NCBI RefSeq assembly: GCF_003362805.1
Contig: NZ_QNQT01000013.1
Coordinates: 18,303-82,302, forward strand
Direction of reading: 5' to 3'
Length of the DNA stretch: 64,000 nucleotides
From: Neobacillus piezotolerans
Lineage (GTDB): Bacteria; Bacillota; Bacilli; Bacillales; Cytobacillaceae
Part shown: piece after piece, positions 24,779-33,864 of the stretch
How positions within the stretch are numbered: the first letter of the stretch is position 1
Layout of the letters: each line of letters starts with the position of its first letter
Program-made: the position numbers and the translations under genes
Notes under the pieces: generated by a model
Database searches by the model: none
What the model saw: the letters and a program-made list of their open reading frames with translations, nothing else
What the model was told of the DNA's origin: nothing

Positions 24779-25390
24779 ATGGGATTTTTAATAGAGTGGG
24801 TTACCAATATCATTATTTTCATTCTGTTGGCAACAGTCATTGATATGCTTTTGCCGAACTCTTCCATGCAAAAATATACGAAGATGGTGACCGGCCTTCT
24901 TCTGATCGCGGTGCTCCTGGGCCCCGTGCTAAAGATAATATCAGGGGATTTTGAAAATGCAATCCTCTCGCTTCCAGCATTGCAGGAGGCGGGCGGAATG
25001 GAAAATAGCAAAAAATTAATAGAAATGAAGAAAAAAGAAATACAAGCGTCCCAGCAAGCATATATTTTAGAACAAATGGCTGTCCGACTGAAAAAGGAGG
25101 CCGAGGAGGAGTTGATGGAACGGTATGGTTTCCGGATTGCCGGGGTTGAAATAGATGCCGGAAAAAAGGACGGGCAGGGCATTCCGAATTCCATTAAAAA
25201 GGTAGCGGTACTGCTTACAGATCGGGAAGATAGCCGGCATGCCAGGACGGTCGAAGCCGTCGTCATCAGCGTATCATCCCCGGCCAAGAAAAATGTCAAT
25301 GAAGAACTGCGGCAATCGGTAGCCTCATTTTTAGCGGAAAAATGGAGTGTCCCTGAAAGTTCGCTGGAGGTTGCCATCGAAGGGGGGTGA
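24779..25390 (+). CDS. spoIIIAF: Stage III sporulation protein SpoIIIAF
   Basis: 203-residue protein with two N-terminal transmembrane helices (about 6-25 and 36-55; motif LLPNSSMQKYTKMVTGLLLI) and an extracellular/intermembrane domain. AAAAGGAGG precedes the ATG at 24779. The stop is close to the start region of spoIIIAG, which suggests coupling. It belongs to the spoIIIA complex. Confidence 0.94.
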   Translation: MGFLIEWVTNIIIFILLATVIDMLLPNSSMQKYTKMVTGLLLIAVLLGPVLKIISGDFENAILSLPALQEAGGMENSKKLIEMKKKEIQASQQAYILEQMAVRLKKEAEEELMERYGFRIAGVEIDAGKKDGQGIPNSIKKVAVLLTDREDSRHARTVEAVVISVSSPAKKNVNEELRQSVASFLAEKWSVPESSLEVAIEGG

Positions 25391-25395
25391 CGAGG

Positions 25396-26046
25396 GTGGT
25401 GAAAAATAAACACAGCCCGGTTGAATGGCTGAAAAACAGGCTGTTTGGCGGACAGCCGGCGGAAAAAAAGACGAAGTACCAGTATATGGCCCTTGTGCTC
25501 TGTATCGGGGCCGCCTTTATGCTGATTGGCAATTTGTTTTTTCCAGCAGGGAAGGACAGCGAAACCGTTCTTGAAACAACCGCCGTACAAAACGGTGGGG
25601 ATGTCGCTGCATTTGGACAAAAACAAACGTCAAGAAAATCAGCCTTGACCGATTATGAAAAAGTTTATGAAAGCCAGCTGAAGGATGCCCTTGAGGACAT
25701 GCTTGGGGTGGGAGAAGCAACCGTGATGGTCAACCTGGATTCCACCGAGTCGAAGGTTCTGGAAAAAAATACCGTTACAAAAAGGCAAATGACAAATGAA
25801 CGCGACCGTGATGGAGGGACAAGGGAAGTCGAGGATGCTTCAGTCGACGAACAGCTAGTCATCATCCGTAATGGCGAAAAAGAAGAACCGATCGTCCTTG
25901 AAACAAAAAAACCGGAAATACGCGGAGTTCTTGTCGTTGCCAAGGGTGCGGATAACATAGAAGTGAAGAAACGGATCATTGAAGCGGTCACCAGGGCGCT
26001 CGGGGTGCCAAGCCATAGGGTCGCGGTGATGGCCCAAAAAAATTAA
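25396..26046 (+). CDS. spoIIIAG: Stage III sporulation protein SpoIIIAG
   Basis: Forms the large ring in the space between mother cell and forespore membranes. One N-terminal helix (about 26-46) is followed by a ring-building domain with EDMLGVGEATVMVNLDSTE and EIRGVLVVAKGAD. I place the start at the GTG at 25396, eight bases after AGGGGGG; a GTG at 25387 overlaps that binding site. Length is about 216 residues. Confidence 0.93.
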   Translation: MVKNKHSPVEWLKNRLFGGQPAEKKTKYQYMALVLCIGAAFMLIGNLFFPAGKDSETVLETTAVQNGGDVAAFGQKQTSRKSALTDYEKVYESQLKDALEDMLGVGEATVMVNLDSTESKVLEKNTVTKRQMTNERDRDGGTREVEDASVDEQLVIIRNGEKEEPIVLETKKPEIRGVLVVAKGADNIEVKKRIIEAVTRALGVPSHRVAVMAQKN

Positions 26047-26059
26047 GGGGGAAAAAAGA

Positions 26060-26620
26060 ATGCTATTGAAAAAACAGACCGTTTGGCTTTTGACGATGCT
26101 AAGCCTGGTTATCGTTTTATCGGTTTATTATATTACATCGGAACCGCAGGGTGAGGATAATTTCGCCGCTGCCGGCGAAAAGGCAAAGGATGGGAAGAGC
26201 GAGAAAAAGCAGGCTGCAACAGCTGAAACGGATGGTAAAACAGTCATTACCGAAGCTTCGGCGGATGAAGGTTTTGCAACAATGCGCCTAAAGCTGACCG
26301 ACCAGCGCAATGAAATGAAGGAAGAACTTGAAGCTTTGGTTGGGACCACCAACCTTCCTGAGAGCAAGAGAAGCGAATACCTTGATAAAATAGATGAATT
26401 GAAAGAAATCGGATACAAGGAAGAAATCCTTGAAACGCTGCTAAAATCGACAATGGGCTATGAGGACGCGCTTGTTATGGCTGACGGCGGAAATGTCAGG
26501 GTTACTGTTAAATCGAAAAACGGGCATTCCGCGCAAGCAGCCAACGAAATCATCCAGCTTGTAAGGAACGAAATCGGCTCAATGGCGGTCACTGCCGTGG
26601 AATTCAAACCAGCAAAGTAA
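26060..26620 (+). CDS. spoIIIAH: Stage III sporulation protein SpoIIIAH
   Basis: Mother-cell protein that binds forespore SpoIIQ across the septal space. It has one N-terminal helix (about 7-25), an acidic Lys/Glu linker, and an EscJ/FliF-like ring domain in the C-terminal half (GYEDALVMADGGNVRVTVKS and later ANEIIQLVRNEIG). Length is 186 residues. It is the last gene of the operon. Confidence 0.95.
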   Translation: MLLKKQTVWLLTMLSLVIVLSVYYITSEPQGEDNFAAAGEKAKDGKSEKKQAATAETDGKTVITEASADEGFATMRLKLTDQRNEMKEELEALVGTTNLPESKRSEYLDKIDELKEIGYKEEILETLLKSTMGYEDALVMADGGNVRVTVKSKNGHSAQAANEIIQLVRNEIGSMAVTAVEFKPAK

Positions 26621-26745
26621 CAGCATGTAATCCGGAGGTTATTTCCTTTATGTTCCTCTGATAATTATTCCTGGAAGACTCCCTGTGCCGAGCGCGGATC
26701 AATAACAATATAAGAACCACACTTCGTGGTGAAGAACCAATCAAT

Positions 26746-26774
26746 GAAAAGCCGGCAAATTGCTCGGCTTTTTC
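26746..26774 (+). terminator. Terminator after the spoIIIA operon
   Basis: AAAAGCCG and CGGCTTTT form the stem, with an inner GCAA..TTGC, followed by TTTC. It lies about 125 bases past spoIIIAH. Confidence 0.75.
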
Positions 26775-26880
26775 TAATTAAATAAACAGTTTCCAACTGC
26801 GTGGCGGCGAGGTTTTATTTTTCCCGCAAAAAAGTTTACAATAATAGAGTGGATGTTGTACCATGTTTCAATATTGAATT

Positions 26881-26908
26881 TTGATAAGGTATTATCGTAT
26901 AGTATTAA
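26881..26908 (+). promoter_or_regulatory. Possible sigma-A promoter of accBC
   Basis: TTGATA (26881-26886) is separated by 16 bases from TATTAA (26903-26908), 35 bases before the accB start. This is a moderate match. Confidence 0.45.
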
Positions 26909-26942
26909 TATCTAGTCATAATTACTAAGGAGTGCTGAAACT

Positions 26943-27458
26943 GTGTTAAAAGTACAGGAAATTCGTGAAATAATTAAACTAATAGACCAATCAAGCATTG
27001 ATGAATTTGTTTATGAAACAGAAGGATCCAAAATCAAAATGAAAAAACATGCCCAGGAGGTAGCTGTCCAACAGCAGCCGATACAGGTAGTCCAGGCAGT
27101 TCCTGCCCAAGCCCAGGCAGCCCCGGCAGTCCAGGCCACGGCTCCAGCCCCTGCGCCGCAGGCTCCCGCAAAACCGGCTGAAACTCCTGTGGAGAACAGC
27201 CAGGAAGGCCTTCATAAAATTGTTTCCCCGATGGTTGGGACTTTCTATCAATCCCCTTCACCTGATGCCGATGCATATGTGAAGCCGGGTTCAAAAGTAA
27301 CCCCTGACTCAATTGTATGCATCGTCGAAGCCATGAAGCTCTTCAACGAAATTGAAGCGGAAGTTAGCGGAGAGATTGTTGAAATCCTTGTCAAAGATGG
27401 GCAGCTAGTCGAGTACGGCCAGCCGTTATTCCTTGTAAAAGCGGCCGGGGAGAGATAA
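26943..27458 (+). CDS. accB: Biotin carboxyl carrier protein of acetyl-CoA carboxylase
   Basis: Carries biotin between the two half reactions of malonyl-CoA synthesis. It has an N-terminal segment ([21 protein letters not shown]), a flexible Ala/Pro/Gln-rich linker (about residues 42-85) and a C-terminal biotinyl domain with the biotinylation motif [12 protein letters not shown]. The start is GTG with AAGGAG ten bases before it. At 171 residues it is slightly long because of the linker. The gene pair accB-accC is conserved. Confidence 0.97.
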   Translation: MLKVQEIREIIKLIDQSSIDEFVYETEGSKIKMKKHAQEVAVQQQPIQVVQAVPAQAQAAPAVQATAPAPAPQAPAKPAETPVENSQEGLHKIVSPMVGTFYQSPSPDADAYVKPGSKVTPDSIVCIVEAMKLFNEIEAEVSGEIVEILVKDGQLVEYGQPLFLVKAAGER

Positions 27459-27463
27459 GAAGC

Positions 27464-28816
27464 ATGATTAAAAAAATATTGATAGCAAACAGGGGGGAAA
27501 TCGCGGTTAGGGTTGTCCGCGCCTGCCGCGACCTAGGCATTGAATCGGTTGCCGTTTATTCCGAAGCGGACCGCGAATCCCTTCATGTACAGCTGGCAGA
27601 CGAAGCATATTGTATTGGTCCTACTTCATCAAAGGAAAGTTACTTGAATTTTACAAATATCATTTCGGTAGCGAAGCTCACAGGCTGTGATGCCATTCAT
27701 CCTGGCTACGGCTTCCTGGCCGAAAACGCCGCCTTTGCGGAGCTATGCCGTGAAGTCAATATCATCTTTATCGGTCCTAGCCCCGAAGCAATCAGCAAGA
27801 TGGGCACAAAAGATGTTGCCCGCGAAACGATGCGGGAAGCAGGGGTACCGATTGTTCCCGGTTCTGCCGGCATAATTAAGGATATTGATGACGCCATTGA
27901 AATCGCCGGGCAAATCGGCTATCCGGTCATCATTAAAGCGACTGCGGGCGGAGGCGGAAAAGGCATCCGGATCGCAAGGGATGAGCAGGATCTCATTAAA
28001 GGGATTAACATCACCCAACAGGAAGCAATGACTGCGTTCGGCAATCCTGGAGTCTATCTTGAAAAGTTCATTGAAGACTTCCGCCATGTGGAAATCCAGG
28101 TTTTGGCCGATTCCCATGGGAACACAATCCATCTTGGCGAAAGGGACTGTTCCATCCAGCGGCGCCTCCAAAAGCTGCTGGAAGAGACGCCATCGCCCGC
28201 GCTTGATTCCGAAATGCGTGAAGAGATGGGAAATGCCGCGGTCAAGGCTGCAAAAGCGGTTGATTATACAGGCGCTGGTACGGTAGAATTTATTTATGAT
28301 TACCGTGACAGGAAATTTTATTTCATGGAAATGAATACACGGATCCAGGTTGAACATCCGGTTACTGAAATGGTAACGGGAGTCGATCTTATTAAAGAGC
28401 AAATCAAGGTTGCTTCAGGCGAAAAACTGGGCATGAACCAGGAGGATGTAACATTTACAGGCTGGTCCATCGAATGCCGGATCAATGCCGAAAATCCTGA
28501 AAAGAATTTCATGCCGTCCGCTGGAAGAATCAAAATGTATCTCCCTCCTGGCGGAATTGGAGTTAGGGTTGATTCAGCCGCGTATCCGGGGTATACAATT
28601 CCCCCTTATTATGATTCAATGATAGCGAAAGTCATCACGTATGGAAGCACCCGCGAAGAGGCGATTGCCCGTATGAAAAGGGCTCTTTCGGAATTCGTCG
28701 TCGAAGGCATCCATACTACGATTCCTTTCCACCTAAGGCTTCTTGATCATGAGAAATTCGTGGGTGGGGAATTCAATACAAAGTTCCTTGAGCTGTATGA
28801 AGTGATGAAATCCTAG
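27464..28816 (+). CDS. accC: Acetyl-CoA carboxylase, biotin carboxylase subunit
   Basis: ATP-dependent carboxylation of biotin on AccB, the first step of fatty acid synthesis. The N-terminal domain starts [18 protein letters not shown]. The ATP-grasp glycine loop is [10 protein letters not shown] (about residue 161). The catalytic stretch [18 protein letters not shown] holds the key Glu and Arg. Length is 450 residues, normal for the family. It lies five bases after accB. Confidence 0.98.
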   Translation: MIKKILIANRGEIAVRVVRACRDLGIESVAVYSEADRESLHVQLADEAYCIGPTSSKESYLNFTNIISVAKLTGCDAIHPGYGFLAENAAFAELCREVNIIFIGPSPEAISKMGTKDVARETMREAGVPIVPGSAGIIKDIDDAIEIAGQIGYPVIIKATAGGGGKGIRIARDEQDLIKGINITQQEAMTAFGNPGVYLEKFIEDFRHVEIQVLADSHGNTIHLGERDCSIQRRLQKLLEETPSPALDSEMREEMGNAAVKAAKAVDYTGAGTVEFIYDYRDRKFYFMEMNTRIQVEHPVTEMVTGVDLIKEQIKVASGEKLGMNQEDVTFTGWSIECRINAENPEKNFMPSAGRIKMYLPPGGIGVRVDSAAYPGYTIPPYYDSMIAKVITYGSTREEAIARMKRALSEFVVEGIHTTIPFHLRLLDHEKFVGGEFNTKFLELYEVMKS

Positions 28817-28837
28817 ATCTACCTGGAGGTGTCTGGA

Positions 28838-29248
28838 ATGTATGAAAACAGTGTTTTGGAAATGAATGAAGGCATGGGCGGGCATGGCAAGGTGGAAATC
28901 GCGCCCGAGGTTATCGAAGTAATCGCCGGAATTGCAGCATCCGAGGTTGAGGGCGTTTCCTCCATGAGGGGAAATTTTGCCACTGGGGTCGTTGAACGCC
29001 TAGGCAAGAAGAACCATGGCAAAGGCATTAAAGTTGAACTGACGGATTCAGGAATCAAGGTTGACGTATTCTGTACGATGAAATTTGGCGTTTCCATCCC
29101 TGCTGTGGCGCAAAAAGTCCAGGATAATATCCGCCAAACACTTCTGAATATGACAGCGCTTGAAGCCGAAGAAGTCAATATTCATATTGTCGGCATCCAG
29201 TTTGAGAATCAGAAACAGGAAACTCCGGAAATCGAACAGGAAATGTAA
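28838..29248 (+). CDS. yqhY: Asp23/Gls24 family protein YqhY
   Basis: 136-residue Asp23/Gls24 family protein with the typical IAPEVIEVIAGIAASEVEGV start of the domain and VQDNIRQTLLNMTALEAEEVNIHI near its end. It is encoded right after accBC. In B. subtilis its absence disturbs acetyl-CoA carboxylase activity, so a role in tuning lipid synthesis fits. GGAGGTG lies about ten bases before the ATG at 28838. A terminator follows. Confidence 0.93.
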   Translation: MYENSVLEMNEGMGGHGKVEIAPEVIEVIAGIAASEVEGVSSMRGNFATGVVERLGKKNHGKGIKVELTDSGIKVDVFCTMKFGVSIPAVAQKVQDNIRQTLLNMTALEAEEVNIHIVGIQFENQKQETPEIEQEM

Positions 29249-29280
29249 TCAGGCGATGGCCGGGGTGTAAAATAAAAAAG

Positions 29281-29320
29281 GGGGAACCGGGGCAACCTTG
29301 CTGCTGGTTCCTTTTTTTGC
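29281..29320 (+). terminator. Terminator after yqhY
   Basis: GGGAACC and GGTTCC form the stem, followed by TTTTTTT. Confidence 0.8.
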
Positions 29321-29449
29321 TCGTTCGCACTGCATTCGGAAGAGGATTATGCTATTATTTCCTTGGGGGAATCCGAACAATTCATACTTGGAAAATGTGC
29401 GAAATTTGTCCGAATTGTATTTATCTTTCTAAAAGGAGCTAATTGTATA

Positions 29450-29842
29450 ATGAAGAGAAGGACAGCAAGAGAAAAGGCACTTCAGGCGCTTTTTCAAATC
29501 GATGTAAGTGAGGCTGACCCGGCGTCTGCAATCGAGCATGTGCTTGAAGGTGAAGCCCCCGATCCGTATCTATCCAGGCTGGTGAACGGCGCGGTCGAAC
29601 AAAAGCAGGACATTGACGGGCTTATTGGCAAAAATCTTGAAAAATGGTCAATGGAAAGGCTGGCCGCGGTTGACAGGAACCTGCTTAGGCTAGGTGTGTA
29701 TGAATTGAAATATTGCTCTGATGAAGTGCCTGCCAATGTGGTTTTGGATGAGGCTATCGAAATAGCCAAGCTTTATGGAGATGATCAATCGAGCAAATTC
29801 ATTAATGGTGTCCTATCAAAGGTAAAACAGGAATTGGTTTAA
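29450..29842 (+). CDS. nusB: Transcription antitermination factor NusB
   Basis: RNA-binding helical protein that acts with NusE in rRNA antitermination. The 130-residue sequence begins MKRRTAREKALQALFQID, as in B. subtilis, and ends SSKFINGVLSKVKQEL. The ATG at 29450 is chosen by this match, with AAAAGGAGCT upstream. It is separated from folD by 44 bases and is probably co-transcribed. Confidence 0.96.
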   Translation: MKRRTAREKALQALFQIDVSEADPASAIEHVLEGEAPDPYLSRLVNGAVEQKQDIDGLIGKNLEKWSMERLAAVDRNLLRLGVYELKYCSDEVPANVVLDEAIEIAKLYGDDQSSKFINGVLSKVKQELV

Positions 29843-29886
29843 CTTTTGGTCATGATGGTCTTCTCTGCGACTAAGGAGGAATCGGG

Positions 29887-30747
29887 ATGGTAGCAAAAGT
29901 AATCGACGGGAAAGAGATTGCGAAGAAAAAAAGGCAGGAAATTGCAAGTGAAGTCCGGGCGCTAAAAGAAGAAAACATTTTTCCGGGGCTTGCGGTCGTA
30001 CTTGTCGGAAACAACCATGCTTCAAAGACGTATGTCAACAATAAGGAGAAGGCGTGCAGGGAGGCCGGGATTGAATCATTCCTTATCGCCCTCCCTGAAG
30101 AAGTAAGCCAGGAGGAGCTGCTTCGGGAAATCGCCGAGCTGAATAAGCGCGAAGATGTCCATGGCATTCTCGTCCAGCTTCCTTTGCCGGACCATATCGA
30201 AGAAAAAAAGGTGATCGAAGCCATCTCACCGGAAAAGGATGTGGATGGGTTCCACCCATTGAATATCGGCAGGATGATGACGGGCCAGGATTCATTCCTT
30301 CCCTGCACACCATATGGCGTAATGGTCATGCTTGAGGAAACTGGGATTGAAGTATCCGGCAAGCATGTCGTTATTGTAGGAAGGAGCAATATTGTCGGCA
30401 AGCCCGCGGGACAGCTTTTCCTGAATAAAAATGCGACTGTTACATATTGCCATTCGAGAACGAAGGATCTGGAATACCATACAAAACAGGCGGATATCGT
30501 TGTCGCGGCTCTCGGGAAGCCGAACTTTATCCGTTCGAACCATATTAAAGAAGGCGCTACGGTCATTGATGTAGGAATCAACAGGGATGAACATGAAAAA
30601 CTTTGCGGCGATGTACATCCGGAAGTCGCTGAAAAAGCAGCCTATTTGACTCCGGTTCCTGGGGGAGTCGGCCCAATGACAATAACCATGCTCCTTTTTA
30701 ACACCTTGAAGGCTGCAAGGCAGTCAAAAGCTCTTAGCAAAGCATAA
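29887..30747 (+). CDS. folD: Methylenetetrahydrofolate dehydrogenase/cyclohydrolase
   Basis: Bifunctional enzyme interconverting methylene-, methenyl- and formyl-tetrahydrofolate with NADP. Signature motifs are KTYVNNKEKAC with the catalytic Lys, DVDGFHPLNIG, PCTPYGVM, and the nucleotide-binding VVGRSNIVGKP. TPVPGGVGPMT is near the C-terminus. Length is 286 residues. AAGGAGG lies upstream of the ATG. A hairpin resembling a terminator directly follows. Confidence 0.97.
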   Translation: MVAKVIDGKEIAKKKRQEIASEVRALKEENIFPGLAVVLVGNNHASKTYVNNKEKACREAGIESFLIALPEEVSQEELLREIAELNKREDVHGILVQLPLPDHIEEKKVIEAISPEKDVDGFHPLNIGRMMTGQDSFLPCTPYGVMVMLEETGIEVSGKHVVIVGRSNIVGKPAGQLFLNKNATVTYCHSRTKDLEYHTKQADIVVAALGKPNFIRSNHIKEGATVIDVGINRDEHEKLCGDVHPEVAEKAAYLTPVPGGVGPMTITMLLFNTLKAARQSKALSKA

Positions 30748-30748
30748 G

Positions 30749-30772
30749 CCCGGAAAGTATTCCGGATTTTCA
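30749..30772 (+). terminator. Terminator after folD
   Basis: CCGGAA and TTCCGG form the stem, followed by ATTTTC. It is short and moderately strong. Confidence 0.6.
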
Positions 30773-30907
30773 TTCGATCAATAATTTGCCCTGGTCCATT
30801 GAAGTTGGATTTCTTGCCCGTGACGGATGGGGAATCTAAACTTATAATGGAATAGGGCGTTTTTCTTTTATAAAAGTTAGTTGGTACTTCATCGAATGTT
30901 TGTATAG

Positions 30908-31090
30908 ATGATTGGAGCGGAAGGTGCCGACTCCTCGAAAACGCTAACGCGTTTCCTTCGTGCGTGGGCAAATTCGAAGATGCCATTCAGTGTCCTGCGG
31001 GAAAAGCTGGCCAGGGGAGACCCCGCAGGCATGTGTTTAGCCGAGGAGGCTGCCGGACTGCCCGCGGAAAGCGAAGCGCCTGTAGCGTAA
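30908..31090. repeat. Bacillaceae-type intergenic repeat with an insertion
   Basis: The segment starts GATTGGAGCGGAAGGTGC and ends in GCCCGCGGAAAGCGAAGCGCC, followed by GTAGCGTAAATCAC. The middle holds GGGGAGACCCCGCAGGC and GCCGAGGAGGCTGCC. This is the layout of a non-coding repeat that I recognise from many Bacillus genomes. An extra portion of about 65 bases (ACGCTAACGCGTTTCC onward) separates the two halves. Many small inverted repeats make it highly structured. The frames running through it show no protein-like content. Confidence 0.75.
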
Positions 31091-31153
31091 ATCACAAATT
31101 TACAAATGCATCACATAAATTTCCAGAAGAAAGTATGGCAGGGAGTTTTAATC

Positions 31154-32512
31154 ATGCAGGAAACAAACCGTTATGTAACCGTTACTGCACTGACGAAATA
31201 CATAAAACGAAAATTTGATGCCGACCCGCATCTCCAGGATATTTTTATCAAGGGTGAAATATCAAACCTTAAACAGCACTCCAGCGGACATATTTACCTC
31301 ACCCTTAAGGATGAACGGTCGAGAATCCTCGCTGTTATGTTCGCGGGCAACGCACGGGCGATGAAATTCGCGCCGGAAAATGGAATGAAAGTCATCGTTA
31401 GAGGCGAAATTTCTGTTTATGAAGCAAGCGGCCAATACCAGGTTTATATCAAGGAAATGAAACCGGACGGAATTGGAGAGCTATTCCTCGCCTATGAGCA
31501 GCTTAAGAAGAAGCTGGAAGCGGAAGGCCTGTTCCGACGGGACAGGAAAAAACCCCTTCCGCCATTCCCGAAGACAATTGGTATAATAACTTCTCCGACA
31601 GGTGCCGCGATACGGGACATCATAACCACAATTAAAAGGCGCTATCCGATTGGAAAAATGATCGTGTACCCTGCTCTCGTCCAGGGTGACAATGCGGGAA
31701 AATCAATCGCCGAAGCAATCCGGAAGGCGAATATGGCTGGTGATATCGATGTCCTGATTGTCGGAAGGGGCGGCGGCTCGATTGAGGAGCTATGGGCCTT
31801 CAATGAAGAACAGGTCGCAAGAGCGATTTTCTCTTCCGCCATCCCGGTCATTTCAGCTGTAGGCCACGAAACGGATTTTACCATCTCTGACTATGTGGCT
31901 GATTTGCGGGCGCCAACACCAACCGGGGCCGCCGAGCTTGCCGTCCCTCACATTGAGGAACTGCTGGAGCGCGTCCTTCAGCGTCAGACAAGGCTTATTA
32001 GGGCCATGAAGGAGAGGCTAAGCTTTCAAAAAGGCCGCTTTGAGCGGATCCAGCGATCTTACGCGTTCCGCTACCCCCGCCGCCTGTATGAACAAAAGCT
32101 TGAACAACTGGACAGGCTGACGGAAAACCTATACCGGGGCGCCGGACGGCTTGCGTTAGTAAAAGAAGAACAATACGGCAATTTAGCGAGGCGGCTGAAA
32201 AGGAATAACCCCGTTCAGCTTCTCAGCCAGGCCGGGCAAAGGCATGAACGTTCCGAAAAGGAACTGCTAAGGGCGATGAATCAAATCCTTCTCGGGAAAA
32301 AAGCGGAATTCGGCCGGGCCCTTGCTTCTTTCGAGGCGCTCAATCCACTGAAAATCATGGAACGGGGCTACAGCCTTGCATATACGGAAGATAACCGGTT
32401 GATCAAACAGATTGGACAGGTAGAACGGAATGACAGAGTGACTATCCAGTTAACGGATGGAAGCCTTTTATGCAGGATAGAGGACAAACGGGAGGTCGAT
32501 AAAAATGGCTGA
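31154..32512 (+). CDS. xseA: Exodeoxyribonuclease VII large subunit
   Basis: Large subunit of the single-strand-specific nuclease. The N-terminal OB fold (residues 6-100) starts [19 protein letters not shown] and continues [17 protein letters not shown]. The catalytic domain includes [29 protein letters not shown] and [25 protein letters not shown] coiled-coil region follows. The start at 31154 fits the family and has CAGGGAG upstream; 16 upstream in-frame codons are excluded. Length is 452 residues. It overlaps xseB by eight bases. Confidence 0.96.
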   Translation: MQETNRYVTVTALTKYIKRKFDADPHLQDIFIKGEISNLKQHSSGHIYLTLKDERSRILAVMFAGNARAMKFAPENGMKVIVRGEISVYEASGQYQVYIKEMKPDGIGELFLAYEQLKKKLEAEGLFRRDRKKPLPPFPKTIGIITSPTGAAIRDIITTIKRRYPIGKMIVYPALVQGDNAGKSIAEAIRKANMAGDIDVLIVGRGGGSIEELWAFNEEQVARAIFSSAIPVISAVGHETDFTISDYVADLRAPTPTGAAELAVPHIEELLERVLQRQTRLIRAMKERLSFQKGRFERIQRSYAFRYPRRLYEQKLEQLDRLTENLYRGAGRLALVKEEQYGNLARRLKRNNPVQLLSQAGQRHERSEKELLRAMNQILLGKKAEFGRALASFEALNPLKIMERGYSLAYTEDNRLIKQIGQVERNDRVTIQLTDGSLLCRIEDKREVDKNG

Positions 32513-32738
32513 GGAAAAAAAGCTGACTTTTGAACAAGCCATGGACGAGCTTGAACGAATTGTGGAACGGCTTGAGGAAGGGGATGTTCCCCTGGAGGAG
32601 GCGATTTCCTTCTACAAGGAAGGAATGGAGCTTTCAAAATTGTGCCATGATAAGCTGAAAAATGTTGAAGAACAATTGGCCCAAATTATCACTGAAGACG
32701 GGCGGAAAGAAAGTTTTTCCATTGATGGGGAGGAATAG
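32505..32738 (+). CDS. xseB: Exodeoxyribonuclease VII small subunit
   Basis: 77-residue helical subunit that wraps the large subunit. The motif [28 protein letters not shown] is diagnostic. It overlaps the end of xseA and lies two bases before ispA, so the three genes form one unit. Confidence 0.96.
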   Translation: MAEEKKLTFEQAMDELERIVERLEEGDVPLEEAISFYKEGMELSKLCHDKLKNVEEQLAQIITEDGRKESFSIDGEE

Positions 32739-32740
32739 AA

Positions 32741-33625
32741 GTGGGGAAAGGACTTTTGGACGAAGCGACATTTAAATACAGGCAGCTGTTGGAGGAAGAA
32801 CTCCGTTCATCAGTCCGGAAGCTGGAAGCGCCGGCTTCACTAAAGGAAGCCATGCTGTATTCACTAGAAGCAGGCGGGAAGAGAATCAGGCCCTTGCTTG
32901 TCTTCGCAGCGATGGACGCCTTCGGGAGGAATCCCGAGGAGGGAGTGGCCGCCGCAGCCGCAATCGAAATGGTCCATACGTATTCGCTGATTCATGATGA
33001 TCTTCCGAGCATGGACGATGACGACCTAAGAAGGGGAAAACCAACGAATCATAAAGTATTTGGGGAAGCAATGGCCATTCTGGCAGGCGATGCCCTATTA
33101 ACTTACAGTTTTGAACTCCTTGGAAATATGCGGGCCAGCGCGGACGCCAAACTTAGGCTTGTAATGGGTTTGGCAAAAGCCGCTGGGGCTTCCGGAATGG
33201 TAGGAGGGCAGGCTGCTGACATGGAAGGCGAGGATAAAGAGCTGACACTCGAACAGCTCGAAGCCATCCATATTAATAAAACAGGCAGGCTTCTTACTTT
33301 CAGTGTCCTCGCCGGCGCCATATTGTCGGATGCCGATGAGGAGAAGATTGGAATGCTTACCCGGTTCGCTTTCCACCTTGGCCTTGCGTTCCAGATTCGG
33401 GATGATATCCTCGACCTGGAAGGGGAAGTCGGCACGATAGGAAAACCTGTTGGAAGTGATACCGCCAATCACAAAAGCACCTATCCAAAGCTCCTAACAC
33501 TAGAAGGGGCGAAGAATGCACTTGAATCCCACATTCAACGGGCGAAGGATGAACTTGAGCAAACAGGGCTTGAGACAACCCTGCTCCTTGAAATTACCGA
33601 GCTGATCGCCACGAGAAACCATTAA
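32741..33625 (+). CDS. ispA: Farnesyl diphosphate synthase
   Basis: Polyprenyl synthase condensing isopentenyl diphosphate to geranyl and farnesyl diphosphate. The first Asp-rich motif is DDLPSMDDDDLRRGKPTNH (about residue 86); the second is DDILD (about 222). GGKRIRPLL binds diphosphate. Length is 294 residues. The start is GTG with GGGGAGG upstream. It lies beside dxs, so the isoprenoid precursor and chain-length steps are clustered. Confidence 0.96.
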   Translation: MGKGLLDEATFKYRQLLEEELRSSVRKLEAPASLKEAMLYSLEAGGKRIRPLLVFAAMDAFGRNPEEGVAAAAAIEMVHTYSLIHDDLPSMDDDDLRRGKPTNHKVFGEAMAILAGDALLTYSFELLGNMRASADAKLRLVMGLAKAAGASGMVGGQAADMEGEDKELTLEQLEAIHINKTGRLLTFSVLAGAILSDADEEKIGMLTRFAFHLGLAFQIRDDILDLEGEVGTIGKPVGSDTANHKSTYPKLLTLEGAKNALESHIQRAKDELEQTGLETTLLLEITELIATRNH

Positions 33626-33635
33626 GCGAGCCAAT

Positions 33636-33761
33636 TTGAGCGGCAAGCCTAAATATGGTACAATCGAGCATAAAGTTAACACTGACCCTGTTGCCGTTAT
33701 CACGACCGTGCTAGCGGCATATTTTTTACTCGGTAAAGCGGGAGCGGAATTAGGGAAATAA
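33636..33761 (+). CDS. Possible 41-residue membrane peptide between ispA and dxs
   Basis: An open frame of 41 codons starting with TTG, ending at a TAA. The product has a polar start (LSGKPKYGTIEHKVN) and one hydrophobic helix (DPVAVITTVLAAYFLLGKAG). Balanced composition and the helix favour a real small protein. The ribosome binding site is weak and the start is uncertain. I recognise no named family. It fills most of the ispA-dxs gap. Confidence 0.45.
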   Translation: MSGKPKYGTIEHKVNTDPVAVITTVLAAYFLLGKAGAELGK

Positions 33762-33783
33762 TAGGTTAAATTTCGATATTTCC

Positions 33784-33811
33784 TTGAGGATTCCTCCCGT
33801 TCCTTTATAAT
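33784..33811 (+). promoter_or_regulatory. Probable sigma-A promoter of dxs
   Basis: TTGAGG (33784-33789) and TATAAT (33806-33811) are separated by 16 bases. The -10 is perfect. The dxs start lies 53 bases downstream. Confidence 0.65.
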
Positions 33812-33864
33812 AAAAGGGGTTAATGTAATTTTGGCGAATATGCAATGAAAGCGAGTGATCCTAA

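Larger units (their letters stand above)
26621..26942. other. Intergenic region spoIIIAH-accB
   Basis: No gene is seen in these 322 bases. A terminator lies at 26746-26774 and a promoter-like pair at 26881-26908. A small CCAC..GTGG hairpin lies near 26718-26730. Confidence 0.6.

Noticed and set aside
24718..25626. 302-codon minus-strand frame
   Set aside because: It lies antisense to spoIIIAF and spoIIIAG, which are clear family members. The predicted sequence is rich in Ser, Arg and Phe, typical of a shadow frame.
29871..30581. 236-codon minus-strand frame
   Set aside because: It is antisense to folD, which is unmistakable; the frame is a composition artefact.
30908..31090. 60-codon protein in the folD-xseA gap
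   Set aside because: The frame coincides with a known type of non-coding repeat and lacks a ribosome binding site.
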